64,000 nt of DNA from Polyodon spathula (lineage: Eukaryota; Chordata; Actinopteri; Acipenseriformes; Polyodontidae): assembly GCF_017654505.1 (NCBI RefSeq), contig NC_054539.1, positions 69,135,256 to 69,199,255 on the forward strand. Reading direction: 5' to 3'. Positions 1 to 11,611 of this stretch are shown here, piece after piece (within the stretch, counting starts at the first letter, position 1; each line of letters starts with the position of its first letter). The position numbers and the translations under genes were made by a program. The notes below the pieces were generated by a model, which was given only the letters and a program-made list of their open reading frames with translations, made no database searches and was not told the origin of the DNA.

Positions 1-822
1 GATCATTCAAGCCCTTGTGCTAGTTCTGAAATGTGATCTCAGAAAGTATACCCAATGTGTTCTTTGATGGACAACTTGCGATTTGGGTTGCTATAATCTG
101 CCAAAATCCTTCTGACAAGTAACACACCGAAATGGCTTGGACTTTTGATTAGACTCGAAAGCAGATTCTCTTCCGGTAAACATTCTATAATTTCCAAATG
201 CCACATCGACTGCTGCAGTCACATTATAGATATAAGACTTATACATAACTCTCAGAACCTACAATAGCCTGGCAGGCACAATAATGTTAACATAACAAGA
301 TGCAACCTGTACAAATTGCCTTGAAATCCGGATTAATTAGAAACATTACCACTAATAAATATGCTGCAAATAGAAGAAGCTTTCTCCTCAGCTATGAAAG
401 CTCAGACAAATGCCACAAGCAGTTCTAACAGTAACTAACAGTGTCTTAAATGATCTCATATTGAATCACAATGTTGAGCGATTCTGTGCTTTGAAAATGT
501 ATAAGTGAACTACACAGAGCAGGTCAAATTGAGTATAGCTGTGGTCACTTTAATTCGTTTGAATTGTAACACTCATATAGTCCTGTCTTAACTGCACAGG
601 GGTTTCAGATAACAACAAATCAAACTGCTCTGTTACAGATACGTCTCTGTTGAAGAGTTTTGAAAGACTAAATACTGAACACTGAGGCATACAGAATTTC
701 CTGAATTGTTTAAAAAAAAAAGAGAGACTGAAGGACTGGCCCTACAGTCTCTTCAGAAATGTACACCTGAGTGTTCTTCATTGCTTAAATAGTTCCTAAT
801 AAAGAGGTCACACTCTAAAATA

Positions 823-827
<5 letters not shown>

Positions 828-871
<44 letters not shown>
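828..871. repeat. (TAA)n microsatellite
   Basis: About fourteen uninterrupted TAA units are preceded by a short TA stretch. Confidence 0.95.
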
Positions 872-1362
872 TCAGTTCCCAAGCTTAGTAGCTTGTGTCT
901 ATTCAGCTCTTCAAAGAATAGCACTAATTTCTGTGACCAAGCTGCCCCTCCCCCTTTTTACAGTCCTCTAACAGATTACCTGTGAATTAGTCAGAGGAAC
1001 ACATCAAACAGGATAATAAGACAAACCGATTACCGAAAGCACCATTTTCTGCCAGTCAGGTGTAACTACAGGGGGTTGTGCTCAGACAGGCACAAGATCC
1101 TGTCAGGTATGTTGTAACTACCAAAAAGGTCCATCAGAGAGTTAGGAGAGAAATACATGCAAGACATTGCAATAGAGAACATCTCAGGGATTACTTCCGC
1201 AGAGCAAATGAACCTGCCTTGTGAGGGCGAGCACATTTACTCAAAAGTATTTATAACACTGTAGGGATTTACTGGGAATGGTTCAGGATGGGGTGCTTAT
1301 TCCCAAGACACAACACTTTACCAGAAACGAACTGTAAATACTTGCTTGTCAGTACATATATA

Positions 1363-1389
1363 CACACACAGTATTTTCTGACAGTAGTT

Positions 1390-1481
<92 letters not shown>

Positions 1482-1506
1482 GTATTGTTCTGACAGTAGT
1501 TGGTAT
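1363..1506. repeat. (AT)n(AC)n microsatellite between two copies of a ~33-bp unit
   Basis: A TA tract (about 1,392-1,459) runs into an AC tract (1,459-1,481). The sequences on both sides are near-identical direct repeats: AC dinucleotides, then AGTATT, a short variable step, CTGACAGTAGTTGGTAT. The left copy starts near 1,363 and the right near 1,473. The array therefore looks like part of a duplicated longer unit rather than a simple expansion. Confidence 0.9.
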
Positions 1507-2437
1507 TTAGAGGCGTCTTGTTAGCACCGCTGTTTAAAGATGAATAGAGATTCCGTAATGTTTTCTTTAATTGAAATACTTTACGAACATACAAATGGGT
1601 GTAATGAAGCATCCCATTGCTGACAACAATGAGCAGCGAATGCACCGGTGTTTTTAAAGCGCTGTGTATTGAAAGCCTGCTGGCAAACCGATTGTTTAGA
1701 GATTTTAAAGAAGCCAAGGAACAACGCCTTCAAGGTGTTCCGCTTCACTGGAGCCTAATGTCTCTTCGTAATTTTCTTACGTATCTCAAGAAACTAGTAC
1801 AGAAACCAACCAAGTAAGATACTAATGTATTACTAGCTTAGATTAAAACCGCAATTATTTAAATATGTAAGAAAACTGTGTGGATAGAGTTAATCAGAAA
1901 GAAACATGTTGAAGAAATATATACACAAATTAAAGCATACTAACAAGCAAAAAAGAAACGCATTTTCACTTGGACTGAAGTATATATATATTATACACAC
2001 ACACACACAAAGCGTCGTAGTAGAACGTTTTAAAAAAAAAGTCTCAAAACCTACAGTTACAGCTTTTAATTGCAGGTGCTCATATTCACCTGTGCGAGCT
2101 GCAGGTTGCAACTTGACAGGTGAGTCTACAAAACGTATCTAGCTACACATTGACTATATATCACACACACGCACCCGAAACTCCCGTCTGCTAAAATACA
2201 AACTGATGCAAGCTTTACCTGAGTCAAGCAACTGTGAATAAGAAGGCGGCTATCTATAAAGAAATAACTCGTATATTTTAATCCATCTGCCCAAAAGACA
2301 GGCAGAAATACATATCATTCACGATTCTCCACCTGAACAAACTGAAGTAACAAAAGCACAAAAGAAAGATATATTTGGCATAAACAACACACCTGTCCCT
2401 GTGGACTTCTCAATACAGTGAGACGATGAGAACTTAC

Positions 2438-2457
2438 TTGTCCTGCTCTTGTGTCAT
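2438..2457 (-). CDS. grhl1: grainyhead-like transcription factor, first coding exon (partial gene)
   Basis: On the minus strand an ATG at 2,457 opens MTQEQD plus two bases (AA), followed at once by a strong donor GTAAGT. Grainyhead-like proteins begin with a very short first coding exon, and vertebrate GRHL1 starts MTQEYDN, so this reads as exon 1 with a phase-2 donor. GRHL1 is a nuclear CP2/grainyhead-family transcription factor of epithelia. The call rests on the short peptide, the donor and the position: taf1b ends about 3.9 kb upstream on the same strand, the order known from tetrapods. The DNA-binding domain is outside the window. GRHL2 or GRHL3 would be expected to start differently (GRHL2 begins MSQESDN), but six residues cannot settle the paralogue alone. 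Confidence 0.72.
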
Positions 2458-2640
2458 CTCGAACGGTCGAACTGGACTTTCTAGTTAGGACTGTAAATCC
2501 GATCCGGCCGCTTTATTTGAAACCCTAATTTGAGACGCAGAATGACGGCTATGTGAGAGGAGTCCCAACAAGAACGGGTTTTGTTCGCTTTTCTCGCTTT
2601 TTGGGGTGTATACAGATTGCGAGGCCGGTTTTACATGTGA
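2458..2640 (-). promoter_or_regulatory. putative grhl1 5' UTR and promoter
   Basis: The sequence just upstream of the grhl1 ATG is locally richer in GC and CpG (for example GATCCGGCCG near 2,500-2,510) than the AT-rich surroundings. It has a weak TATA-like CAAATAAAG on the minus strand near 2,510-2,520. The transcription start cannot be placed from sequence alone. Confidence 0.3.
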
Positions 2641-4974
2641 TTGGGATTGGGATTGGATTACTTAACGAAGGAGGAGACTGCGGTGCAGTAGTATTGGTTT
2701 GCTGAGCTGGGCAGGGCAAATTTGTGAAATTGCTCAGGGGAAAAGCTGTCTTGTTGCGGGTTATGAATGGTGTGACAGAATTTGTAACTTATAATTAGTT
2801 TTATTTTTACCTGTTGCTTTTGCGTGTTTAATTAGTAAAACACTGCATTTAAAGAAAAGATTAATGTCATTAAAAAAACGAAGAACCGTATACCGTGAAC
2901 ATTGCAACAGTCCGAATTACAGTTACACACACACGTCAAACCCCTGTCCACACTAAAACCAATGTCTTTGTGAAGAACTGCAGTGTTGGATAAAATACTT
3001 TACTGGCCAATCTTGATACCGAAGTTGGACCGTTTGATTAGCTTTTTAGGCATAAGGTGCTGAAATTGGTGTAGCAGAACCCTATAAAGATATCAACGCA
3101 CATTGGTCGCGTTCGTGTAGCATTAGGGGAGACAGGGCTGGTTATCACTCTTTTTACTTCATTATTTTCCTCAATCTGGTGACATGCTGCGAGGTTCTGT
3201 TCCTCGCTATATTGAAGAATAACTCCTCACGTACAAATTGATGTTTTGTTTTGTTTTTTATTTCAGCATAACTTTATTCCAAATATGATATTTAGACAGT
3301 TGAAAACACGCCGGTCACCTGGGACAACGTGCCCCGTACTGGGCTTGGGTGTCACACGATATGGGCTTGGTTGTCACAACGTATGTTCTTGCTTTTACAG
3401 TAGACAATAATGCAACATTTTTCTTTTTAAATAACAAAGCTTCTACTGTGTATAGCGAAAGAAAAAGTTGTATTTTTACTTTTTATGTGAACATAAAAAA
3501 TACAGACCTATATATATTTGAAATGTTGACCCGTTACAAAATAATACCACAGCCTCCACAGAACCAGAGGACAAACAGTCAGTAATTTAAATAAGCATCA
3601 TATGGTGACATATCCCACATTTTGGTGTAGAAAAAGTAGAAAGAAAAAATAATACTTCTTCCTATAGGATTTACATGTGACAACCTGCCCCAACCAGACT
3701 TTACATGATAATTTAATTCTCTCAGGACTACTGGGAGAACCTACTGGTTTTGTTTTTACACCAAAAGATATCCAGTATCTGGTTCTATTTAACATGGCTA
3801 CCAGTTCAAACAAACTCCAACATAAATAACAAGATATGCTTTTTTTTTTTTTTTTTTTACTTTGGGTATGATAACCTTTATGTTAGATAGAATGGACCTC
3901 AAATTACAAGGTGGCTGACTTCCAGACAATAGAACACACATTTCAGTGTTAGCATCACCTGTCTGCGCCATCTGGTTTCACAGCTATGAGCACTGTGACA
4001 ACCAACCAATTGCAATCTTAACATTCGTTTTTAGAACAGGACGTTTGACACACACAGCACTTACAATAAAAAGACAGCACTGGACGCTCAGGGTTGTGTT
4101 CAAGGCGAGCTTCCCTGGCTGAATATATCTTCAATTAAAGATGTGTTCACTGACCTTCATTGTTTAAATAAATAAATGAACATCAGCCTACAGTGTATCT
4201 ATCACATCACTTTGTCTTATTCACTTGATTAGTGTATGCTTGTGAAACTGTTGAAAAAAGTAAATATGGACAAGGGGCGAGTGAAGGGAAACAAAATGTT
4301 ATGTTTAGTTGTTTCGCAAAAAAAAAAAAAAAAGTGTCCTGAAGACAAGCAACCTTTCCATTCCTGTGTTGATGACGAGGGAGAGGATTAAACAAAGAAA
4401 GCTATTCCGCTTTAAATTATAATTAAACCAATACCATTTCTCTTTAAGCACTGTTGTTCGTACAAACCACACATAAGAGCCGCCCTTCAGTTTATTAAAA
4501 GGGCATGGTTTGTTTTTATTCTGCTGGGCGCAGATTTAGCGCAGTCACATCCATTCAGTTAGGCTCTTGATGATGCCCAGCCCGTAAGAGAGCCTCAAAC
4601 GGTGACCCTGCACTGTCAAAACAAATATTTACGAGTTAAACAACTACACTTTTTGCAGCATATTTCGATACATCTTCGTGTTGTTTCAGAATATGCTTTA
4701 AAGTAGACACACGTTTGAAAAAATATGCGTTTCTTAAAACATTTCGCTTACATTCTGCTGAAGATGAGAAGTTAGTTTGCGTGTCTGGCTTGGTCACCCC
4801 AGGGAAGGGTGGCCTCCTGTATAGCCAGCAGGCGAAATTAATGAACTTTACCCTAAGTGTTGTTGAGTTGTTGTTGGTAAGGGCGCATGAAACAACGTCG
4901 CCTGTGCAGCAGGTGCAACTGTACAGGGGCCTCACGGGCTCACAGGGCCCTTGAGGAGTCTGAAAGCTTGGAGA

Positions 4975-5016
4975 TTTATTATTTCTTTATTTTTGTTTTA
5001 ATAAAGAAATAATAAA
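4975..5016. repeat. perfect 17-bp inverted repeat, 8-base loop
   Basis: The arms TTTATTATTTCTTTATT (4,975-4,991) and AATAAAGAAATAATAAA (5,000-5,016) are exact reverse complements separated by 8 bases. No flanking duplication or terminal motif assigns it to a transposon family. Confidence 0.85.
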
Positions 5017-6178
5017 GTAATAATATTCTTCACATTCAGATATTACAACCTTCATGTTTGTATCATTGTAGCTACCGGTGCAGTGTTAAAAAGTGGTACA
5101 TGTGCAATAAATTGCGATCTGATGGGTGCTTTCCTATTGTCAAACAGTAGTAAATTTACCATTAATTATACTTTTTTTTTTTTTTTTTTTTTGCAAACTT
5201 AAAATTGGAAACAGACAACCAATTTATCTAACAAGAAAAAAAAAAAAAAAACATTTCACTACAAGCAAGACAAAATGAGAAGACCACCGCAAAGTTGCAC
5301 AAGTAAAAAAAAAATGTACAAGACCCAATGTATTGTGATAAACATTGCTATACTATATTTCTTAATGGTGGAAAATATGATAAATTACATTAACGATCGA
5401 AGCGACTGGAACATATGATGCATTCAATTGATGTAAACGATTTAAAAGACCGAAAAGTAAAAGTACCGGATTCTAACGTCTACTTCACTGTTCTTAGAGC
5501 AAGCACCACTTTTAACAGCGTACCTGAAAATAACACGACACCGCTGACAATAATTCACTTTGTATCTTCGCTCGATCCAACCCTGCGATTTTCTTTACAA
5601 ATAAATAAATAAATAAAATTGGACGGAGATTCGCTTTGACCTGATTGGGTTTAAATCTCTGATAATGGAACTCGAATGTTGTCTTGCAAACTATGTTTAA
5701 TCACCGTTACAAATCAATGCGCCCGAAAACATGTACATACAGTATTCATGTATTTTAACTTTGTCTGCTTGTTGAAAGAAAATATCCATTCTTGTACATG
5801 CAACTAGTCTCGACTTGAATGACGAGTTGAAATCAAACTGCACGCAGTCCGATTACTTTCAGCAACTTTATTTAAAAATATCAAGCTACGGTAGACTTTA
5901 TGAATACAAACTGTGAACAAGTAACTGAACAAACAGAACGATCAGGATTAACACACACTGCAGATAACTATATATTTTAATTACTAAAACATTTTGATTT
6001 ATTTTGCTAATAAATGTTAGGCCCTAACGGTACCATAACTACTGAAACGTACACAAAAATACGAAGATACGCTCCCATCCAAATACTTTTAATCTTTACA
6101 GGTTTTACAAACAGTTCACGAACCACGTTTGCTTTTCTGTACGAGGTACCTGAACTGAAGAACATCTCCATGTAAGAG

Positions 6179-6180
6179 AA

Positions 6181-6220
<40 letters not shown>
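6179..6220. repeat. (ATT)n microsatellite
   Basis: About fourteen ATT units lie beyond the taf1b poly(A) signal. The polyasparagine frame it creates on the minus strand is not a gene. Confidence 0.95.
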
Positions 6221-6329
6221 TGGCAATTGGAATTGCCTACAAAGCTTCCAGCGCTGGGTTGAAGCGCGGGTGAACCTCAGATGGAACTCTTGAGCAAACC
6301 CCATTACTCACAGAACAATGAAGAGAACG

Positions 6330-6335
6330 TTTATT
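6330..6335 (-). terminator. taf1b poly(A) signal
   Basis: TTTATT on the + strand is AATAAA on the minus strand, 490 bases past the taf1b stop. It is the first canonical hexamer after the stop, so cleavage is expected around 6,305-6,318. This gives a 3' UTR of about 0.5 kb. Confidence 0.6.
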
Positions 6336-6824
6336 TCAACAAAAAATAGCGCTGCATAAAAATTACAACAAAAAAAAAATGAAACAAACTGTAAATGTTT
6401 GTTTGAACCTCCCCAGACAAGCCATACCATCAACTCCAACACTTGTGACATGCTTCATAGTAAATCTGAACACATGTTGTTTTGCAACTGCTTTTGACTT
6501 GCTGTATCTGAATTATTTTCAACCATGTCCACATACTGGAAGAGTTGGCATGTCTACTTTGTTACTGTTCAATCTTAGCACTTCACATTCAAAAGCCAGC
6601 ATACAGAAGCTGCAGGCAAATATACAGAAGCACACTTTCATACTGTACAGTGCATCAGTGAAAAAAAAAAAAAAAATCCCAACAAAATCATACTAAGAGG
6701 CAGGGTTGTGCATGTTCTCCTGTATTTGTGTCATCATTTATGTCTACACAATTTCAAAGTTCATGCTCAAGTGTATGCAAAGTTTCCATGAATTTGAGAT
6801 CAACCTCTGAACAGTATGGCACTG
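6336..6824 (-). other. taf1b: taf1b 3' UTR
   Basis: This is the sequence between the taf1b stop codon and the first AATAAA. It has a short (A) run on the + strand at 6,661-6,675 and no coding potential on the taf1b strand. Confidence 0.55.
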
Positions 6825-7056
6825 TTAACTCATAAACATGGGATCAAAACTTGCTTGCAAATGATGCACTCGTTTTCTCCGTTTTACCGAAGGATTCTTT
6901 GGTGCTTTTGCTTTAAGAAGCAGTCTTTCTACCTGATGAACCTCGGTATGCAGCATGGCAGAGTCTACTTTCAACATGAAGGAGAACAGATTAAGCACGA
7001 ATATGTAACTCCGGGGTAGATGTGGCTCCTCCAACTTGAGATGCTCTTTACAGTAC
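6825..7056 (-). CDS. taf1b: taf1b terminal coding exon 15
   Basis: It encodes [25 protein letters not shown] and a basic tail with KRRKR, aligning with human YQFILNLFSFLLRI and its Lys-rich end, and ends at TAA (6,825-6,827). The tail runs about 15 residues past KRRKR ([13 protein letters not shown]), with no clear human counterpart. Confidence 0.96.
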
Positions 7057-8375
7057 CTGGAAAAAAAGAACAGCTGCATTAAAACCCACCAAACTAAATA
7101 CAATGTTCATTTTTATCTGTAAGCATTTCAACATTCAAAACAAAGACCAAGAGTTCAGACTGTCCGCACTGCATCACATCTTTCTTAAATGTATCCCGCA
7201 TTATCTGAAGCTTGCTTGCAATGTTGAGCATACCAAAATATTATGACAATAATGACAAATCGCAAACAGACCCAGAAGCTCAGATTATGTTGATAAGGAA
7301 ACTAGGTTCCCTATTAGTTAATTTACTATTTTAAATCAAAATACCAAAAACTCTGTTTTCATAAATAAAATTGATGTCAGACCCAACTATTCTGCCTTCT
7401 GTTTTTGCTAACCATTAACAATCCCATATTCACCATTCAGATCTTTGTTCTACGGCAATAAACCCCAAAATCCACAGGGGTCTAGACTCCAGAGTAACAA
7501 TCCCCGAGCCACACGCAGAAATCTACCACGGCCCTGGCAAATTGTGTACCACGCAAGCCTACAAAAATGGTGGATACAGAAGTAAAAACTACACCTTTCA
7601 TTTTACAATTACTTCAAAAGGTACACAAACATAGATGTCTTCTTGTGAGACACACTATGCTTTCTAGAGTCTGTTTCCTTCTGATTTTTATTTTAAGCAG
7701 GCCTTTCTCTAGGCTCAACTTTCTTTTTTTTCTGAAATTGATGATGACAGTGATAATAGAGCCCCACACAGGGGAGGGAGTGCTGTTGCAGCAACAGAAG
7801 TGTTGCATCTTAAACAGACAGTCCGTTTATAGGGGGATAGTTTAAACAGCAACGTTTCAGCAGAGGTCTCCAGGGAAGATACTATCACCACATTTACTGT
7901 TTTATGTAAACAATTAATCCTTCTGGATGCACTATGCATCTTTGTCCTTTATGTTAAGCAACCTTCCTCAACAGTTACCTGTATGGGGTTGTTTAGGGAA
8001 CCACTAGCTGTAATGTATGAAATAGATTAGCTGTGATTAAAAAGAAATGTTGGTCAAAAAAAAAAAAAAAAAAAAAAAAGTTGCGTGTCAAACAAATACA
8101 ATACAATTGGTTCTCATTTGTTTCGATTCCAAAAAATACATATTAATTTAATCCAGAACATACATTCCCAAATTATAACCCTTGACTTAAGGTTCTGCAT
8201 ACTGTCGGTAAGAGTTTTTCAAAACATAACTGTTAGTGATGAAAACTATTATTTAAAATAATATTTGAAAAAGTTCCAAATGGATGACAGAAATACATTG
8301 ATTTGCCTAAAGCAAAATCGCTGAAGACAACACCCAAAATGTCCATTCCACCCACACTAATGTGTGTGTGTGTAT

Positions 8376-8442
<67 letters not shown>

Positions 8443-8490
8443 AATGCCCATTTCACCCTCCCACACACACACACCACATACATATATATA

Positions 8491-8558
<68 letters not shown>

Positions 8559-11544
8559 GGCACTGAATGCCCAACACAGAGCAAAATGCACTTAGACTTT
8601 ACAATGGGTGGAGGGGTTCTTTCCAGCAGTTACAACATTTAACCTCTCCCAGCTAAGAACCTGTTGTAGTAAACAAGGATGCCTGTAGTCAAAACACTGA
8701 GACCCCAGAAGCCATCTATAAGCATGCAATGTTACAAGCAATAAAACAATTAAAGCCACAGAGAAAGACTGGTGCTGTGCTTTCTGTTAATGGTCCAGGT
8801 AGAGTTCCCATGGTTGGCACTAAATTGTCAATTAACTGTAGCATCCTGGGCCACAAAAAAAAAAAAAAAAAAAAAAATCAAATAGCAAAGAAAAAGATTG
8901 TCTTTTTTTAAATAGTTTTTTTTCTAATGTTTTTAATGTTGCAAAAGTCTTAGACATGTTGCATTATGAGAATCCGAGAGGCCACGTACCTTGAAGTACA
9001 CATCTAGAGTGATTTTACTTTAAATGTGCATGGTATGGAGATCTTGTATAAAAAAAAATAATTGACAGACAAAAGTTATTGCAGTAGTGTTTCAATAAAA
9101 CACATTTACTACAAGTGCACCAACTATTTGGAGCCTTGGTTCGGTTTTCTCGGATTAGGCTGGTTGCAGACTCGCCCTCGTTATCTTTGTCTGAATATTC
9201 ACTATCACTGCCCGACAAAGTTAAACTGGGGCAGTTGGACCTCAACGGTTCATATAAGTATCCTTCTACTTGACTCTTTTCATCCATAATAAAATTGGAT
9301 AAATACCGTCGCAAATAATTTTGTTAGCTGCAGCTACAGCCCAGCAGTGTTCTGAAATAGGGGAATCAACGACCCGACATCCTTACCTGAGCGCCATGCG
9401 AGAGACCCAATGCATAGTAGCTTAACACTGTTTTAACACTTTTATATCGTGAATTGGCCCTGCAGGGCCTTTATATCGGGTCACTGAAATGATTCTATAT
9501 GCTCTACCACTACGGGTACGCTTTAATGTTCTTTTGTGCTGTAAACAAAGTATGTTTGGAAGAATTTCCGCTTCAGTGTTGCGCATGCCTGAAATGATGT
9601 AATGAAGGATTAGGCATACACTGCTAGATTACTGTTCACACTCCTTCATAAACTTGCAATACCAGTAATTGTTAATTGAAGTAGTAAATGTAGTTACCAT
9701 AAATGAACAGCTAGCTACCATGCCCTTTTTATTTTGCCATACTACTGCAAGTATTTTTATTATTGTAAGTAACGTGATTTGTAACAGCAGCTGCGTTGGT
9801 AAAGTGCCTTATGGTATGTATCCAAGGGTTACTGTTGAGATCCGCTGCACCCCTACCTCAAAGACTCTCCTTCACATAGCTCTGACTTTGATTGCCTTTG
9901 CCTGGCAAAGTTTACTACTTAGACCCAGAGCAACCAGGTAGAACCTGTTTTTATTAAAATAAATTAATTTAAAAAAAAAAAAAAAAGGAAAAGCTTGTGT
10001 GTTGACTTTCTGGGATGAATCTGTACCCTGTGGGAAGCAGGCTCTGCTCTGGGATACTCTGCAGTTAGCATCCTGGCTGGAGCTATACAAACATATCCAG
10101 GATGTCACACAAATGAGATGCAAATAAAAGAGCCTCTCATAATCAAATATTTGAAATACATATAAAAAGTAGGCACCGACCTGGTTCAGGTCAAGATGTT
10201 AACTGTCACACCAAACTGCGGACAATCAGGAAAAGTCCTGATTTCAGAGTCTCTGTAATATATTTAATTTGCAGCGACAGAAAATTCTCAACACCATTCT
10301 CGCCAGCTACCGAAGAAAAGTTAACAGGCCACCATCCACCCCCCTCTTTGTAGTCGCTTTTGTCTTTCCATACATCAAGACATTTCCAAAATAAGCCAAG
10401 TTACTTTTAATTAGTATTTCCTTTCCTCATCCTTGGCACCTTTTCAGTGTTGTCATGTTTTTCCTCTGGGTCTCTCTAACCTTGTTGTTCATTTTCTCTT
10501 TTTCAATCGCAGTAAAAAAAAATTTTAAAAAAAGAAGATAAACTATTTTATAATGTTTGAAATCACTCTGAATCCGACCACAGATATTGCTCATAAACTA
10601 TAGCTTATATTCTAACCTTTCCCTAGTGAGGATTATCTACTGTTAGTGCACATAAACAGATCCTGACAATGACTTATTTTGAAGTGTTGGTCTGTGTTAA
10701 GTACTGGTATTATAGCATTGTTAGTACTCTCTGTGGAAGCCACATATTTGATTTCCAACTTACATGCAGGTAAACTCAAGCACCTCTGAAAATGAACCTC
10801 TGAAATGAAGAGTCTTTGCGAAGGTGCAGAATAGTAAGAGCACCTGTACTGGTTTTGATGACTACAACAGCTGTTAACAGTACACCAAAATTACAGGGGC
10901 TGGACAAACAATCATGCTTCTGTGCGAATGAATCACAGTCCCCCGCAATGACTGCTTAATTGGTTGTGCTGGTGGCATATCGGTCATGTACTTTAAAACA
11001 TATTAAAAGTCAGTTTCAGCAGATCCAATAGCTTTTGAAAGAGAGCACAAATAATAGATGTCTCAAGTGATGATTTCCCTATCACAGATGAATAGTCATT
11101 TAACTCTCTAGATCAACTTAAAAATCTTTCAGGTTAAATCACATTGAAACAATGGCTCTCCATGATGCCATACATTATCGAATGAGGTTCTGGATTTAGC
11201 ACTGACTGTGCTGGTGCTTAACCAAAGATTGCTTTTGTTATTTATTTATTTTTACATCAAAACACTAATCAGGGACAAATGGTCTGACGGAAGTTGCTGG
11301 TGCACACAAATTAAAATTAGCCAACACAGTAAATCTTCTGTAATACAATACTGTTTACTAATTTTGACCTAGCCATGCTACACCTCTTTTCAGCACAGGC
11401 AGTGGGATAAACCGTCACAGCAGCGTACAGTAATGGAGGGCAAGTCCAGGCTAAATGCAGAGCACAACTCTCAGTACAATGTCAACAGCGTATGTTTAAA
11501 TAAATAAATAAATAAAAAAATAATAACAAAAAAAGTTGTATGGA

Positions 11545-11611
<67 letters not shown>

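Larger units (their letters stand above)
1..2437 (-). other. grhl1 intron 1 (partial), no coding exon seen
   Basis: This stretch lies downstream, on the minus strand, of the short grhl1 first coding exon and would be its first intron. I looked for the next grainyhead-like exon, which should encode the conserved block around SEDEAWKS, and did not find it; it presumably lies beyond the left edge. Apart from TAA and AT/AC microsatellites I recognise nothing here. Confidence 0.5.
2641..6309. other. taf1b-grhl1 intergenic region
   Basis: No gene or mobile element is recognisable here. The region contains A/T homopolymers (3,839-3,858, 4,319-4,333, 5,171-5,192), a 17-bp inverted repeat at 4,975-5,016 and an ATT array at 6,179-6,220. 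It should contain any distal regulatory elements of grhl1. Confidence 0.6.

Noticed and set aside
1269..1717. Overlapping open frames across the AT/AC microsatellite
   Set aside because: They encode only Tyr-Ile or His-Thr repeats plus unrelated flanks, a product of repeat translation.
2461..2480. AACGGTC/AACTGG motifs just upstream of the grhl1 ATG as grainyhead self-binding sites
   Set aside because: They do not match the full AACCGGTT consensus and such half sites are common by chance.
2641..2660. GGGATT repeated three times as an interstitial telomere-like repeat
   Set aside because: The unit differs from TTAGGG and there are only about three copies.
8233..8595. Open frames of 60-114 residues on both strands
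   Set aside because: Again simple dinucleotide repeat translation.
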